Shown here piece by piece: positions 47,395 through 55,709 of a stretch of 64,000 nucleotides of DNA. Source of the stretch: Phyllobacterium trifolii (GTDB lineage Bacteria; Pseudomonadota; Alphaproteobacteria; Rhizobiales; Rhizobiaceae); assembly GCF_014192095.1 (NCBI RefSeq), contig NZ_JACHXN010000028.1, forward strand, positions 1 to 64,000. Reading direction: 5' to 3'. The notes beneath the pieces were generated by a model that ran no database searches, was not told the origin of the DNA, and saw nothing but the letters and a program-made list of their open reading frames with translations. The first letter of the stretch is position 1; each line of letters opens with the position of its first letter. Made by a program: the position numbers and the translations under genes.

Positions 47395-49557
47395 TCAATG
47401 CTCCTCGTCCATGAACCCGTCATCGCGGGTGGTTGTCACAAAAGTCTCGTCCGGCGATGCAGCGCCAGCGGCCTCGTCACGTTCGACAAAGTCATCAGGA
47501 ACCTCCGCATCGCCAAGGAAATCCGCCGGATCGCTCTCGGCTGCCCTCGTCTGTTCACCGGCGCGCTTGAACCAGCCTTCGAGCCGCATGAGCTGCTTGT
47601 ACGTGTAGACAGGCATCTCGAGCCCGGCATCCTTGACAGCCTTTTCACGGAAGGCGCGGAAGTCGCGGACGGCTGCGTTAACGATCGGGCGCACGGCCTT
47701 GGCGTCGGCCCGGTGCTTGCGGCGCAGGTCGCTGTTCATTTCGAACCACTCGTGCGCCGAAACGCCGTCAAGTCCTTCGCGGGCGCATGGCACGGTGACC
47801 CAGACGCGGTTGAAGCGGACCGAGATTTCCCCGACGTTCAACTGGTCAATCCGAACCATGACCTGCTTCTGCTTGCTGCCCATGGAGCGCCGCATGGCGT
47901 GGGTAGCCGGGCTGCGGTACCAGTTGCCGAGGCAGTGGATGCCCTCGTTCTGGATCAGCCGTTCCATGGGCGTGCCGAAGACATGCCGGATTTCGTCGGC
48001 GTCGGGACCCGGACGGACACCCCAGTCCTTCCGCAGGCGTTTCCACGCGTTTGCCGGGGTTTCTTCCCCCAGGCCGCTGTGTCCGGTGTTGTGGTAGACG
48101 TCGACGATGTAGCGGATCATGAGCCGTTCAAGTTGCTCGATGTTCATGATCGCGTGCGCGGCGGCGTCATAATCGCCTTTAGCAAGGATGTTGGCGAAGG
48201 TCCGCCCGTCGAACCGTGCGATGAGCTGCGAATGGATGGTACCGAACACACGTTCGATACGCGCCCGGAACTGGGGCATGCCCGCCGGAGCGTACATAAC
48301 CTCAATTCCGAGGTCCGAGCAGGCCATCCGGAACTCGTCGCTGTACCAGGAGGCACCGGTGTCGACGCAGACGAGCCGCGGCGTGCCCTCCATGTCCCAG
48401 GACGATTGGCAACCGGCTGCTTCGGCGATGGCGCGCTTATTGGAGACGGCCATCCGGAGCGTGGCGATCGCGGACTCGTAGTTCGGTGCGGTCTTCAGAA
48501 TGCGCAGCGCGATGATGCAGCGCGTTGCCGCATCGATAGCGGCGGATACCCAGACGCGGACACGTTTCGCCTTCTTCTTCTGCTCCTTGGTGAGCTTCTT
48601 CCACATCCCCGCATTCACCATCAGCGTCTGCAGAGACACCATCCACTCATCCATCTCGATGCGCTCGAACGGAAGGCGTGCCCGGACTCCGCCTTGAACC
48701 GGATAGAATTTTTTCTTGGCCGCGGCTTCGCCATTGCGCCCGACGTAATCGAGATACGGGTCGAGCTTGTCGACAGCCCGCTGAAGAGCGCGGATGCTGG
48801 GCTCATCAAGTTTAGATTCCCCGCGCTGCGCGCGCTCCGTGTTGATGACTTCCAACTCCGCGATGAGATCGGTGTAGATTACAGATGGCTTGGCCCGCGT
48901 TCGGGAAGAGTGTTCCGCGGCATACTTGTCGATCAGTTCAACGATTTCCGGTTCGAGACGGGGTGTCCGGTTTCCGCACTTGCCATAGTTGAACTTTAGA
49001 ACGATGGGATCGCGGTCCGTGGCCTCATACTTCTTCAGCCACTTGCGCAACTGTGTTGGGCTCGGGGGGCTCTTGGTCTTTACTTCCGCGCCACAGCGGC
49101 CGTTTTCCCCCTTCTGCTTTTTGGTCTCGATCTCGACGACTTTCGCGTTGATCGTGCGGATCGCCTGCAGCATTGACTCGTCAGAACGCGACGCCTCTCC
49201 AGCCTTCTCCATCAAAAGGAAGCTGTCGCAGAATTCCTTGCACCAGAAGATGCGCTCCCGGTTTTTCTCAGAGAGGTCAAGGATGTTCTCCTGCCGGATC
49301 GTGTCGCGGTTCCGTGCCCTGGAAGGTGCATGGTAGTCGGGCGTAAATTTGAAGAGCCCGTCCTCCCGGTACTTCGCAAGAATCCCATGCGAAATCCGTT
49401 CGTAGACGTCGGGATGCGACACTCGGTAGAAGACATGGCCTCCTTCGTCCGAACGGACGAGACGGTACTCGATGTCCTTCACGATGATGCGGTCGTTGAG
49501 GCCCAGATCGTAGCGCTGATAGTTTTCAGCTTCATTGCTTTTGTGCGCGTTCTTCAT
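47395..49557 (-). CDS. tnsB: TnsB/TniA-type DDE transposase (Mu-like integrase core)
   Basis: The 720-residue transposase carries a DDE core: Asp 303 (EMDEW), Asp 399 (VCVDTGASW) and Glu 435 (RARIERVFG), with the 35-residue D-E spacing of retroviral-type integrases. The N-terminal half has HTH-like segments (PTQLRKWLKKYEAT) for end binding, and the C-terminus has a basic beta domain and an acidic tail (about 690-720). It performs strand joining. ATG 49557 has AAGGAG at a good distance. A 533-codon open frame on the opposite strand is a shadow. Confidence 0.92.
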   Translation of the reverse strand: MKNAHKSNEAENYQRYDLGLNDRIIVKDIEYRLVRSDEGGHVFYRVSHPDVYERISHGILAKYREDGLFKFTPDYHAPSRARNRDTIRQENILDLSEKNRERIFWCKEFCDSFLLMEKAGEASRSDESMLQAIRTINAKVVEIETKKQKGENGRCGAEVKTKSPPSPTQLRKWLKKYEATDRDPIVLKFNYGKCGNRTPRLEPEIVELIDKYAAEHSSRTRAKPSVIYTDLIAELEVINTERAQRGESKLDEPSIRALQRAVDKLDPYLDYVGRNGEAAAKKKFYPVQGGVRARLPFERIEMDEWMVSLQTLMVNAGMWKKLTKEQKKKAKRVRVWVSAAIDAATRCIIALRILKTAPNYESAIATLRMAVSNKRAIAEAAGCQSSWDMEGTPRLVCVDTGASWYSDEFRMACSDLGIEVMYAPAGMPQFRARIERVFGTIHSQLIARFDGRTFANILAKGDYDAAAHAIMNIEQLERLMIRYIVDVYHNTGHSGLGEETPANAWKRLRKDWGVRPGPDADEIRHVFGTPMERLIQNEGIHCLGNWYRSPATHAMRRSMGSKQKQVMVRIDQLNVGEISVRFNRVWVTVPCAREGLDGVSAHEWFEMNSDLRRKHRADAKAVRPIVNAAVRDFRAFREKAVKDAGLEMPVYTYKQLMRLEGWFKRAGEQTRAAESDPADFLGDAEVPDDFVERDEAAGAASPDETFVTTTRDDGFMDEEH

Positions 49558-49569
49558 GGTGAATCTCCT

Positions 49570-50187
49570 TCAGTTGGTTGTTTTGGTCCGAAGCTGAACG
49601 TGGCTCGAATATTCGATGAGCCCCGTTCCGCAGAGTTCGAGAAAGCCTTCAGCAAAAAGGCAAAGCACTGCCTGCATCCCCGCGGCGGCGGGAATGGTCA
49701 CGTCTGTGAGAGTCCGGATGGCGATGCTTCCGGTGAGCGTCCGTGCAAACTCCCGGACGACTTCAACGTCTGCGGCATTTTTCCATCGCGTGGCATCTGC
49801 GATGAGTCTGGCGTTGTCGGCGGCGTCCCGGGACATGTGCTCTCCGGTTCTGAGGCAGATCCGGTTTGCCCACGGAGCCGAGCCCTGGTCACGGATATTG
49901 TTCAGCTCCTCGGCAATGCCGCTCCACTCGACCATGGACGTGGCCTTGACAGGGTACGCCCCCCTCTCGCCGCTGGTCAGCCGGGCGGCGAGGTCGAACG
50001 TGTGCCAGCGCTCCTTCCCTTGATCGTCGAGGTAGGAGACAGCCGGAGGCTGTTCGATGACGTCCACGACATCAGGATTTGCGATGAGGAGGTAGGCCGC
50101 ATCGCGTTCATGGCCGCTTTCAAATTTGATCTCCCTTCTGGTTTTGGGGTTGACGATAGTTCCGCGAAGGTTCCGGTCGTTCCTCAT
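49570..50187 (-). CDS. tnsA: TnsA-like transposon endonuclease
   Basis: The 205-residue protein shows a restriction-endonuclease-like fold start resembling TnsA: FESGHERDAAYLL (Glu 23, Glu 27), PDVVDVIEQPPAVSYLDD, THTFDL-type segment with Asp 65 (HTFDL) and PVKAT with Lys 81. These would be the E/D/K nuclease site that cuts the 5' strands so that the element moves by cut-and-paste. The remaining half, about residues 90-205, is less conserved and may contact TnsC. It precedes the transposase gene by 12 bases. Confidence 0.72.
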   Translation of the reverse strand: MRNDRNLRGTIVNPKTRREIKFESGHERDAAYLLIANPDVVDVIEQPPAVSYLDDQGKERWHTFDLAARLTSGERGAYPVKATSMVEWSGIAEELNNIRDQGSAPWANRICLRTGEHMSRDAADNARLIADATRWKNAADVEVVREFARTLTGSIAIRTLTDVTIPAAAGMQAVLCLFAEGFLELCGTGLIEYSSHVQLRTKTTN

Positions 50188-50255
50188 GGTAATGGGACGG
50201 CTGGCCCGGCTGGCGGAGGCTGGCTCCCAGACCCGGTTGGGCCTGTCAGGCGTGT

Positions 50256-50375
50256 TTAGGGCCTTATCACCAAGCCTCTTTCGAAGGCATCGCCGCCAGC
50301 CTCCCGTGCGCTGGCGGCTTCAAACGGATCGCGGGTCCCAAGGGCAGGGTCCTTCGACTTCTTGCGGTTCTTCAT
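50256..50375 (-). CDS. Small basic protein upstream of tnsA
   Basis: A 39-codon frame starts at ATG 50375 with a strong AGGAG eight bases ahead and ends at TAA 50256-50258. The peptide begins MKNRKKSKDPALGTRDPF and is lysine-rich at first, then alanine-rich and acidic. No family is recognised. It lies in the tns operon, 68 bases before tnsA, so it may be a small transposition or regulatory protein, or a coupling peptide. Confidence 0.55.
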   Translation of the reverse strand: MKNRKKSKDPALGTRDPFEAASAREAGGDAFERGLVIRP

Positions 50376-50448
50376 GGCATAGCTCCTCTGTTCCGGGAGC
50401 TCGCGCTCTCGGTCGGTTGACGACAAACGGGATTGCTCCCGGACAGAA

Positions 50449-50471
50449 CCTGACGGGTTCAGACCGTCAGG
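50449..50471. promoter_or_regulatory. Hairpin in the tns operon leader
   Basis: CCTGACGG-7nt-CCGTCAGG is a perfect 8-bp stem located seven bases after a 19-codon frame with a strong ribosome-binding site. No T-run follows on the minus strand. It may be an RNA processing or attenuation element. Confidence 0.4.
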
Positions 50472-50477
50472 CGACTG

Positions 50478-50537
50478 TCATATTCGAGGAGTTGCTGAGC
50501 TGCCGCGGGAGGCAGGCTTACTTTGAATTTTAAACAT
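50478..50537 (-). CDS. Possible 19-codon leader peptide
   Basis: ATG 50537 is preceded by GGAGGTCAGCA and the frame ends at TGA 50478-50480. The peptide MFKIQSKPASRGSSATPRI has no known match. The optimal ribosome-binding site and the hairpin right behind it are the only support, so it may be a leader peptide or chance. Confidence 0.3.
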   Translation of the reverse strand: MFKIQSKPASRGSSATPRI

Positions 50538-50701
50538 TGCTGACCTCCGCGGTCTTGGCGAGGGCGGTTGATTCCGCCTACGCGTGGCTTTCCGGACAGG
50601 AGCGGAAAACCGTCCTGTGATTGACCCGGCGATGGTCACAGCACAGCCGTCGGGGCGGCCGCATTGCAGACGCCTTTCAGGGTGATATGACCAGCCAGTG
50701 A

Positions 50702-50929
50702 TTATTCAGACTTGCCCAAAACGTTGGCGAGGCAGGCCATAACCATTTCCATGCGCTCGACCGGATCCGCGCTTTGCATGCGGAAGGTCATTTTGAGTGG
50801 ACGCGACCGCGTCGCCGCGCGGGAATGCGCGGCGCGAAGGAACGCACCGTTGAGATGGTTTTGGCGCTGCCCGCGCGAACCCGTGGGTTGGCCCGAACTG
50901 CCGGATGAGTTGGAAGTGTGCTTGCGCAT
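50702..50929 (-). CDS. Small basic, serine-rich protein at the head of the tns operon
   Basis: The 75-residue protein starts at ATG 50929 with GAGGG seven bases ahead. Its N-terminal half is rich in Ser, Gly, Arg and Gln and likely disordered; the C-terminal half ends in DPVERMEMVMACLANVLG, a short amphipathic helix. No family is recognised. It is the first gene after the divergent promoter region and could be a DNA-bound accessory or regulatory protein of the transposon. Confidence 0.6.
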   Translation of the reverse strand: MRKHTSNSSGSSGQPTGSRGQRQNHLNGAFLRAAHSRAATRSRPLKMTFRMQSADPVERMEMVMACLANVLGKSE

Positions 50930-50971
50930 TTTAGTCCCTCACGATGTTGTGGGGACGCCGGAGCCGATGTC

Positions 50972-51046
50972 TATGACACCGGTCTGTCATACCGGTGCCG
51001 TTAGATGACGGCTAGGCGGGCGTCCCGCTTGGTTCTACCTATGACA
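50972..51046. repeat. Cluster of three TATGACA motifs in the divergent promoter region
   Basis: TATGACA (50972-50978) and its complement TGTCATA (50985-50991) form an inverted repeat with a 6-base CCGGTC spacer, and a third TATGACA lies at 51040-51046. They occupy the region between the small gene that heads the tns operon and the divergent gene at 51245. They may be operator half-sites or transposase-binding repeats near a transposon end. Confidence 0.45.
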
Positions 51047-51244
51047 GTGTTCATTTTTCCGGTCCTTCAAGTGCCGACTTCGTGTCGGGAAGCGCTGAAT
51101 AATCGATAACGATTTGTAAATCAATGGGGTATCAATCGCGATGGTTAACGGTACGCGGCTTCGTTGTATTCCGTCATTGCGCCGGCAGTGTTCTGCCAAC
51201 ATCCTGAGGAGTCGCTCTAATTTCGAGGGCGTCAGGAGGTCGTA

Positions 51245-51547
51245 ATGAGTGAACCACAGAAATGCGGCCGATCCGACTATGATGAATTTATGAACCGGCA
51301 CGCTCTCGTTATGGGCAGATTGCGGGCTATCGTCGATGAGAGCGGGCCGACGCAGGATGCTTTAAGACTGTACCGTGACGATCAGGACGTTGCAGTGATG
51401 CGGTTTCTGCTTCCATCGCTACAGGTATCATTTCGCATGCGCAAGGTAACTACGAGCCGGAAGATTCTAGCCGAAATCCGGCAGCGCTATACGAATTTGG
51501 CCAGTCTTGAGATCCGCGCCGCCCTCGACGCTTCCGACGAATTTTGA
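51245..51547 (+). CDS. Hypothetical protein, 100 residues
   Basis: The gene starts at ATG 51245 with a perfect AGGAGG ahead. The product is mostly helical and charged (FMNRHALVMGRLRAIVDE; VRKVTTSRKILAEIRQRY-like segment) and shows no recognised domain or membrane segment. It diverges from the tns operon and is followed 20 bases later by a 47-codon gene, so the two may form a small operon. Confidence 0.6.
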   Translation: MSEPQKCGRSDYDEFMNRHALVMGRLRAIVDESGPTQDALRLYRDDQDVAVMRFLLPSLQVSFRMRKVTTSRKILAEIRQRYTNLASLEIRAALDASDEF

Positions 51548-51567
51548 AACTCGGCGAGAGGCTCGAA

Positions 51568-51711
51568 ATGACTCACGGCCATGACGTGTTGTTGGATCTA
51601 GACAATCTGGTCGTCCGACGTTTCATAAAGAATGGCTTACTCGACCAAAGCCGATTGAGCCAAATCGAACAAAGACAGCGTCTATTCTATTCCATGTTTT
51701 CCCCGAGTTAG
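51568..51711 (+). CDS. Hypothetical small protein, 47 residues
   Basis: The frame starts at ATG 51568 with GAGAGG ahead and ends at TAG 51709-51711. The peptide contains VLLDLDNLVVRRFIKNGLLDQ and ends FYSMFSPS. It follows the 100-residue gene closely and overlaps the end of the convergent phosphatase pseudogene by four bases. Function unknown. Confidence 0.5.
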   Translation: MTHGHDVLLDLDNLVVRRFIKNGLLDQSRLSQIEQRQRLFYSMFSPS

Positions 51712-52714
51712 GACGGAGGAGGCGCGGCGTGTCGCCGTTCTCTTTCCAAATGTTCCTCGATCGCAGTTAAAACCTCATAGGAATTTGCAACTCGAGTGCT
51801 CCAGCCGGACGTCCTATCCGATATTTCGAAATCGAGATAACGATTGCGGGACGTTAAAGCTTGAACGTCAAAACGCTGTAACAGTTGTTCCGTGAGATCC
51901 TCGGTAAACGGATTCCACACGAGAGGACCCCGATCGATTATCGAGCGCTCAACGTCCTTCTGCTGATGTGAAAATCTCACGTCCTGCCAGGATATCCGGT
52001 ATTCCGCGCCGAGTTGTCTCACATACAAAAATTCCGGGTTCTCTTCATGATGCGGCACCACCAAGCAGGTGAGACGGCCCGAAAAATATGCTCCGGTATC
52101 GACATTTATCCGGTTATGACGAACCACCGGCATTCGGGTTTGTGTGGGAGTATGCCCATGAACTATTATGTGGGAGAACTCACCGTCAAAATCCAGGAAG
52201 CCTTGGCTAATGCCTCGCAAATCCTCTTCCTGCTGTTCTTCAAGTCTCGCTCCGGGGCGTATCCCGGCATGGACATAAGCGTATCGAGATCCCGCTGAAT
52301 GCCGAACAACCTCAAGAAAAAGGTTGCGTTGTGACCGATGTTTGCCAAAGAACTTTTGTAGTAGTTCTTGTGGTGTTTTCGCCCGGTATGAGTCAAGTGT
52401 TGCCTAACCGCCTTGATTTCGATCCAGTCATCCGTTTCGTTTTTGGAGGGTATGTCGCCTTCGATAATCCTCGTGATGATATGATCATGATCCGATGTTA
52501 AGATCGATGATTCCGGATATCGACGCAGTGCTGCTGCCGCCAGTCGCCCGACCCTGCAGCTATCGGGTCCGTGGTCCGCCAAGTCGCCCAGGAAAATCAT
52601 CCTGGGCTCGCACCTACGTTCACGAGCATCTCGGCAAATTGTCTTGAGCAGGAGTTCCAACAGGTCAGCCCCGCCATGGACGTCACCGATCGCGTAGGTG
52701 CAATAGTATTTCAT
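51708..52714 (-). pseudogene. Serine/threonine phosphatase-like metallophosphoesterase, frameshifted
   Basis: The N-terminal part starts at ATG 52714 (AGGA ahead) with AIGDVHGGADLL and FLGDLADHGPDS, as in PrpA/ApaH-like phosphatases. Near 52318-52330, at a run of five A/T, the reading frame must shift for the domain to continue as YAYVHAGIRPGARLEEQ, then VVHGHTP-type (IIVHGHTPT) and RINVDTGAYFSGRLTCLV. The expected GNHE motif reads SDHDH instead, so the active site is also altered. It is a decaying gene unless the shift is a sequencing error, and the GNHE loss argues against that. Confidence 0.75.
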
Positions 52715-52878
52715 ACAGAGTTCCTTCGGCCATCCCGCTTCAACAGGCCGAGGGCTAACCACCAAAGGGTTAAGAATGCTTAGCAGCTACAAGCTGAAGA
52801 GGCTGCTTGCCAAAACGTCATGGCAATCTCGCCATGCCTGACATTCCCCGGATTCTCAGGTTTTAGCCAGTCTTGCCG

Positions 52879-53778
52879 TCAGGTATCAAGGACCTGGAAA
52901 AAGCAGCTCACCTTGTATTTGGTATAGGCGTCCTCGATCCGCTCGATAAGCCCCTGAAAAATTTCCTTAACGCGCTCTACGGCAGGACCATCAATCACTG
53001 TCTCGTTTCCGTTCCTGTCACGCCCGTTTCTGTGAACCAAGTCATGCCGTGTTTCAATAATCGCCAGCAATGTCTTGCGATGTTCGTCAGTCTCAAACAA
53101 ATCAATGTTGAGTACCGATTTGTAGAATTTTGCGACGTTCGCCAAGTCATGAAACGAAAATCGCTGCAGATGTGCCTTAGTCGTCGAAGCGACGTAGTCG
53201 GGGTCTTTGGCTACCTCGATCAGTCTCGTAGGTCTATCGCGAAGGGAAGGGGTGGAACCGATCAACGTCAGGAGTTTCGTGGAGTCAGTGGTAATGATGT
53301 CGATTAATCTGTCACTCAAATAGGCTTCCATTGCAATGATATGCTGCAGATACAGCATCTTATTGAATGGGGCTTGTACCCTCGGCAGGATTTCCGATCC
53401 ATAGTAAAGGTCATCCAATTCTTTTGAGGATCGAGTGTAAACGCCGAATGGATCCTGCGGCTCATAGTCCGCGAGGAACTCGTCATAGTCGTGCTCGAAA
53501 GTATCGTCGATATATTCCAGATCCGCGACGGTAAGACCTTTTAGAGTTACTTCTTTTCCTGTTTGAGTAGCCAATACAGCAACGGTGAACGTGTCTTCAC
53601 AAATTTCGCATTCGACGCTCGTTTCAGCATAACCTATCCCATCGGATTGTCGCTCCGAGCCCCAATCGAACGAAGCATTTTGAACCTCTTCTTCAAAATG
53701 GCCCTCGCAATCAGCATTCGGACACGCAAAGGAGACCTTCAGACCATTTTGGTGCATCTGCTCTTTGCTGCTTCCCAT
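52879..53778 (-). CDS. Zinc-ribbon HEPN-domain protein, putative RNase toxin/defence effector
   Basis: The 299-residue protein has two Cys pairs near the N-terminus (CPNADC at 19-24, CEIC at 57-60), a likely zinc ribbon, then a helical C-terminal half ending in ETRHDLVHRNG. The R244-x4-H249 pair fits the Rx4-6H catalytic motif of HEPN RNases, many of which act in abortive infection. ATG 53778 has AGGTG before it. No antitoxin partner lies next to it, so it may be an autonomous effector. RNase activity is inferred only from the motif. Confidence 0.62.
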   Translation of the reverse strand: MGSSKEQMHQNGLKVSFACPNADCEGHFEEEVQNASFDWGSERQSDGIGYAETSVECEICEDTFTVAVLATQTGKEVTLKGLTVADLEYIDDTFEHDYDEFLADYEPQDPFGVYTRSSKELDDLYYGSEILPRVQAPFNKMLYLQHIIAMEAYLSDRLIDIITTDSTKLLTLIGSTPSLRDRPTRLIEVAKDPDYVASTTKAHLQRFSFHDLANVAKFYKSVLNIDLFETDEHRKTLLAIIETRHDLVHRNGRDRNGNETVIDGPAVERVKEIFQGLIERIEDAYTKYKVSCFFQVLDT

Positions 53779-53915
53779 GGATCACCTGCGTCGACTGCCC
53801 GATAGATTCAACCAGATATCAGATTCTCGGAACAGGATGTCATGACGGGCTTGCTGCATAGCTCACGGAAGCAATTATTGACGATAGGTCCGCAGTCTAG
53901 GCAAGGTCACACCCG

Positions 53916-54686
53916 CTACTGACGAAAGGTGCTCTGGACCGGTTCAGGCGTCTTCAACTCAAAACAGATCGTGCGTTTCTGCTGGATCTCCTTGCCCGTA
54001 CTCGAGAAGAAAATGCGCCTGCCATGCCTTTCGGCAGTTATGTAGCCTTTGTCGAGCAGACCGAAAGCAATAAAATCGATCCATTGCCGACTGCAGTTCC
54101 AATGCCTTGCGAGTTCCATAGGTGTCGCGCAACCGCCTCTAACCGCTTCCATAAACCTGAGTTCGGAAAGCGAAAGCGGCTTTGAAACTTTCTTGACCAC
54201 GTGCTGACTTTCGAAAGGGCGGCCCTGGGGTCCATAAAATGTCGGGTCTCCCGGAATACGGTCGATCATCTCCAAACAGGCCAGATATTCGCAGACAAGT
54301 TGTGGGGAGGGCACACCCATCGCCTTCGCAACTTTGACGACTTGAGCAGTACTCAGCCATCCGCGCTCATCAATCAGCGACCGGACAGCTGAACAATGCG
54401 TCTTCCAAACCAAGGCCCGATCTCGGCTCGCGGGTGACATGTCAACAATAAGCCCCTCTCCGGCCAGCCGGGCGAATGCGCAGGCTAACCTTGCTGCTGG
54501 CCAGTCAAGCTCTGTTCTTGCCTGCGCAAAATCCAGTTCTCCCGCACGGCGGATGGCATCGTACAATTTCTTGTCATCCTCGTCCCAGTTATGGAGATCA
54601 GCCGGGTGAGCCACAATCGAGTATACTGATGGATCGACAGGACTTTTCGGGGGCGATACGAAATTATGGGAACTGAATGACGGCAT
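53916..54686 (-). CDS. Putative winged-helix DNA-binding protein
   Basis: The protein of about 256 residues has two winged-helix-like repeats: GELDFAQARTELDWPAARLACAFARL in the middle and SLSELRFMEAVRGGCATPMELARHWNCSRQWIDFIAFGLL followed by GYITAERHGRR near the C-terminus. Here only parts are quoted. ATG 54686 is the likely start; a longer form from 54806 is possible. No family name can be given. It is isolated among short unknown genes. Confidence 0.55.
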   Translation of the reverse strand: MPSFSSHNFVSPPKSPVDPSVYSIVAHPADLHNWDEDDKKLYDAIRRAGELDFAQARTELDWPAARLACAFARLAGEGLIVDMSPASRDRALVWKTHCSAVRSLIDERGWLSTAQVVKVAKAMGVPSPQLVCEYLACLEMIDRIPGDPTFYGPQGRPFESQHVVKKVSKPLSLSELRFMEAVRGGCATPMELARHWNCSRQWIDFIAFGLLDKGYITAERHGRRIFFSSTGKEIQQKRTICFELKTPEPVQSTFRQ

Positions 54687-54884
54687 TGGTGATGACCCCG
54701 GCTTGGATTTGCTATCCAAACTGTGAGTCCGCCGGCGGCAAGAAAATAGCTGAATCTGAGCGTCGCTTATCAATTTGGCGCTCAGCGAAGTTCGGGAAGG
54801 GGTCAAAATTGGAGGGGTCGGTCCAAGTCCCGCGAATGCGGACTAACGCCGATTTCGGTATAACGCGCTTCGAGCGTAACCAGA

Positions 54885-55259
54885 TCAAACGCTGAGAGAT
54901 TCCGGTAGATAGGGCAGGGATCGGTCCGTCTCGCGCACCAGTTCGTAACGTTGTCCTGTCCGTCTGTAGAACTCTCGGTACAATTCCAACGCCCGGCAAT
55001 ACCGCTTGTGTTCGGACGCTTTGGCCTTTGCGTCGGCGGTTGCATCTTCGGGCACGCAATAATGCAGTTTTCTGAACTTCAGCGTGACGCGATTTATACC
55101 AGTATGGTGCGTTTTGCCGCCCGGTTCCTCAAACAAGATTGTTCCAGAATGGTAGCGAGGAGTCGGCATCCACGCTGAGTTGAGGCTATACGCTTCCCTT
55201 ACGTAGATAATATAGTCGCCTTTGGGTTTGCGGATCCGTCTCGATGTGGGAATTGCCAT
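54885..55259 (-). CDS. Hypothetical protein, 124 residues
   Basis: The gene starts at ATG 55259 and encodes a basic protein (RRIRKPKGDYIIYVREAY, YHSGTILFEEPGG, a C-terminal charged helix ALELYREFYRRTGQRYELV). No domain is recognised. It lies alone between a regulator gene and small plus-strand genes, which fits a mobile cargo region. Confidence 0.45.
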   Translation of the reverse strand: MAIPTSRRIRKPKGDYIIYVREAYSLNSAWMPTPRYHSGTILFEEPGGKTHHTGINRVTLKFRKLHYCVPEDATADAKAKASEHKRYCRALELYREFYRRTGQRYELVRETDRSLPYLPESLSV

Positions 55260-55505
55260 TGCAGTCTCTGTGTTCTCTCTTGGCAGTAAGGTACCATTCA
55301 AGAATTGCCCGGCGCTACCGCCGGCGCAACCAACTTCGAAGTATCAGGCGCGCCTTGATCACGCTCTGCTCCAAAGCAGTAGATCATATCGGCTCAGGAA
55401 GTGTTCTTGGTAACCAACGACTAAGTTCGTCGAGGGGACGGAATTGGTTCCCTTGGTAGCCAATAGGATTTGCCGCGAAGGTTGGCTTATGCGAAGGATC
55501 AAGTC

Positions 55506-55709
55506 ATGAACGATATGATTGACATAGTTGAATCGCTGAAAATTCAGCGTGACCAGCTGAGACGTCTCCTTGATGAACAAATAAGAGTTAGCGAAGCGCC
55601 TAAAGCAACGGCTGACGAAAGAGCTTCGCAGGCTTCACTGCTAAAATCGATAATTTCCGAGCTTGAACAGTTAATTCAACAGATCTCGTCGCAGAAAGCA
55701 GCGGAGTGA
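55506..55709 (+). CDS. Small helical protein, 67 residues
   Basis: ATG 55506 has GAAGGA ten bases ahead. The product is almost wholly helical with a heptad-like pattern (DIVESLKIQRDQLRRLLDEQ; LLKSIISELEQLIQQI), so a short coiled coil or antitoxin-like protein is possible. The stop overlaps the next gene's GTG start as GTGA, so the pair is an operon. Confidence 0.55.
   Translation: MNDMIDIVESLKIQRDQLRRLLDEQIRVSEAPKATADERASQASLLKSIISELEQLIQQISSQKAAE

Larger units (their letters stand above)
44467..50929 (-). mobile_element. Core of a Tn7-like transposon (TnsA-TnsB-TnsC-TniQ operon)
   Basis: Four transposition genes lie on one strand with short overlaps: a TnsA-like nuclease, a DDE TnsB/TniA transposase, a TnsC/TniB AAA ATPase and a TniQ target-site protein. 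One or two small genes sit at the operon head. TnsA with TniQ places it in the Tn7-like rather than the Tn5053/Tn402 group. I could not identify terminal inverted repeats or target duplications, so the outer borders and cargo extent remain open. Confidence 0.82.

Noticed and set aside
47398-48999. 533-codon open frame on the plus strand inside tnsB
   Set aside because: It is antisense to a complete DDE transposase with all motifs, and has no recognisable domain.
50578-50664. 28-codon frame on the minus strand (MRPPRRLCCDHRR...)
   Set aside because: Composition is extreme, the ribosome-binding site is only moderate, and no partner supports it.
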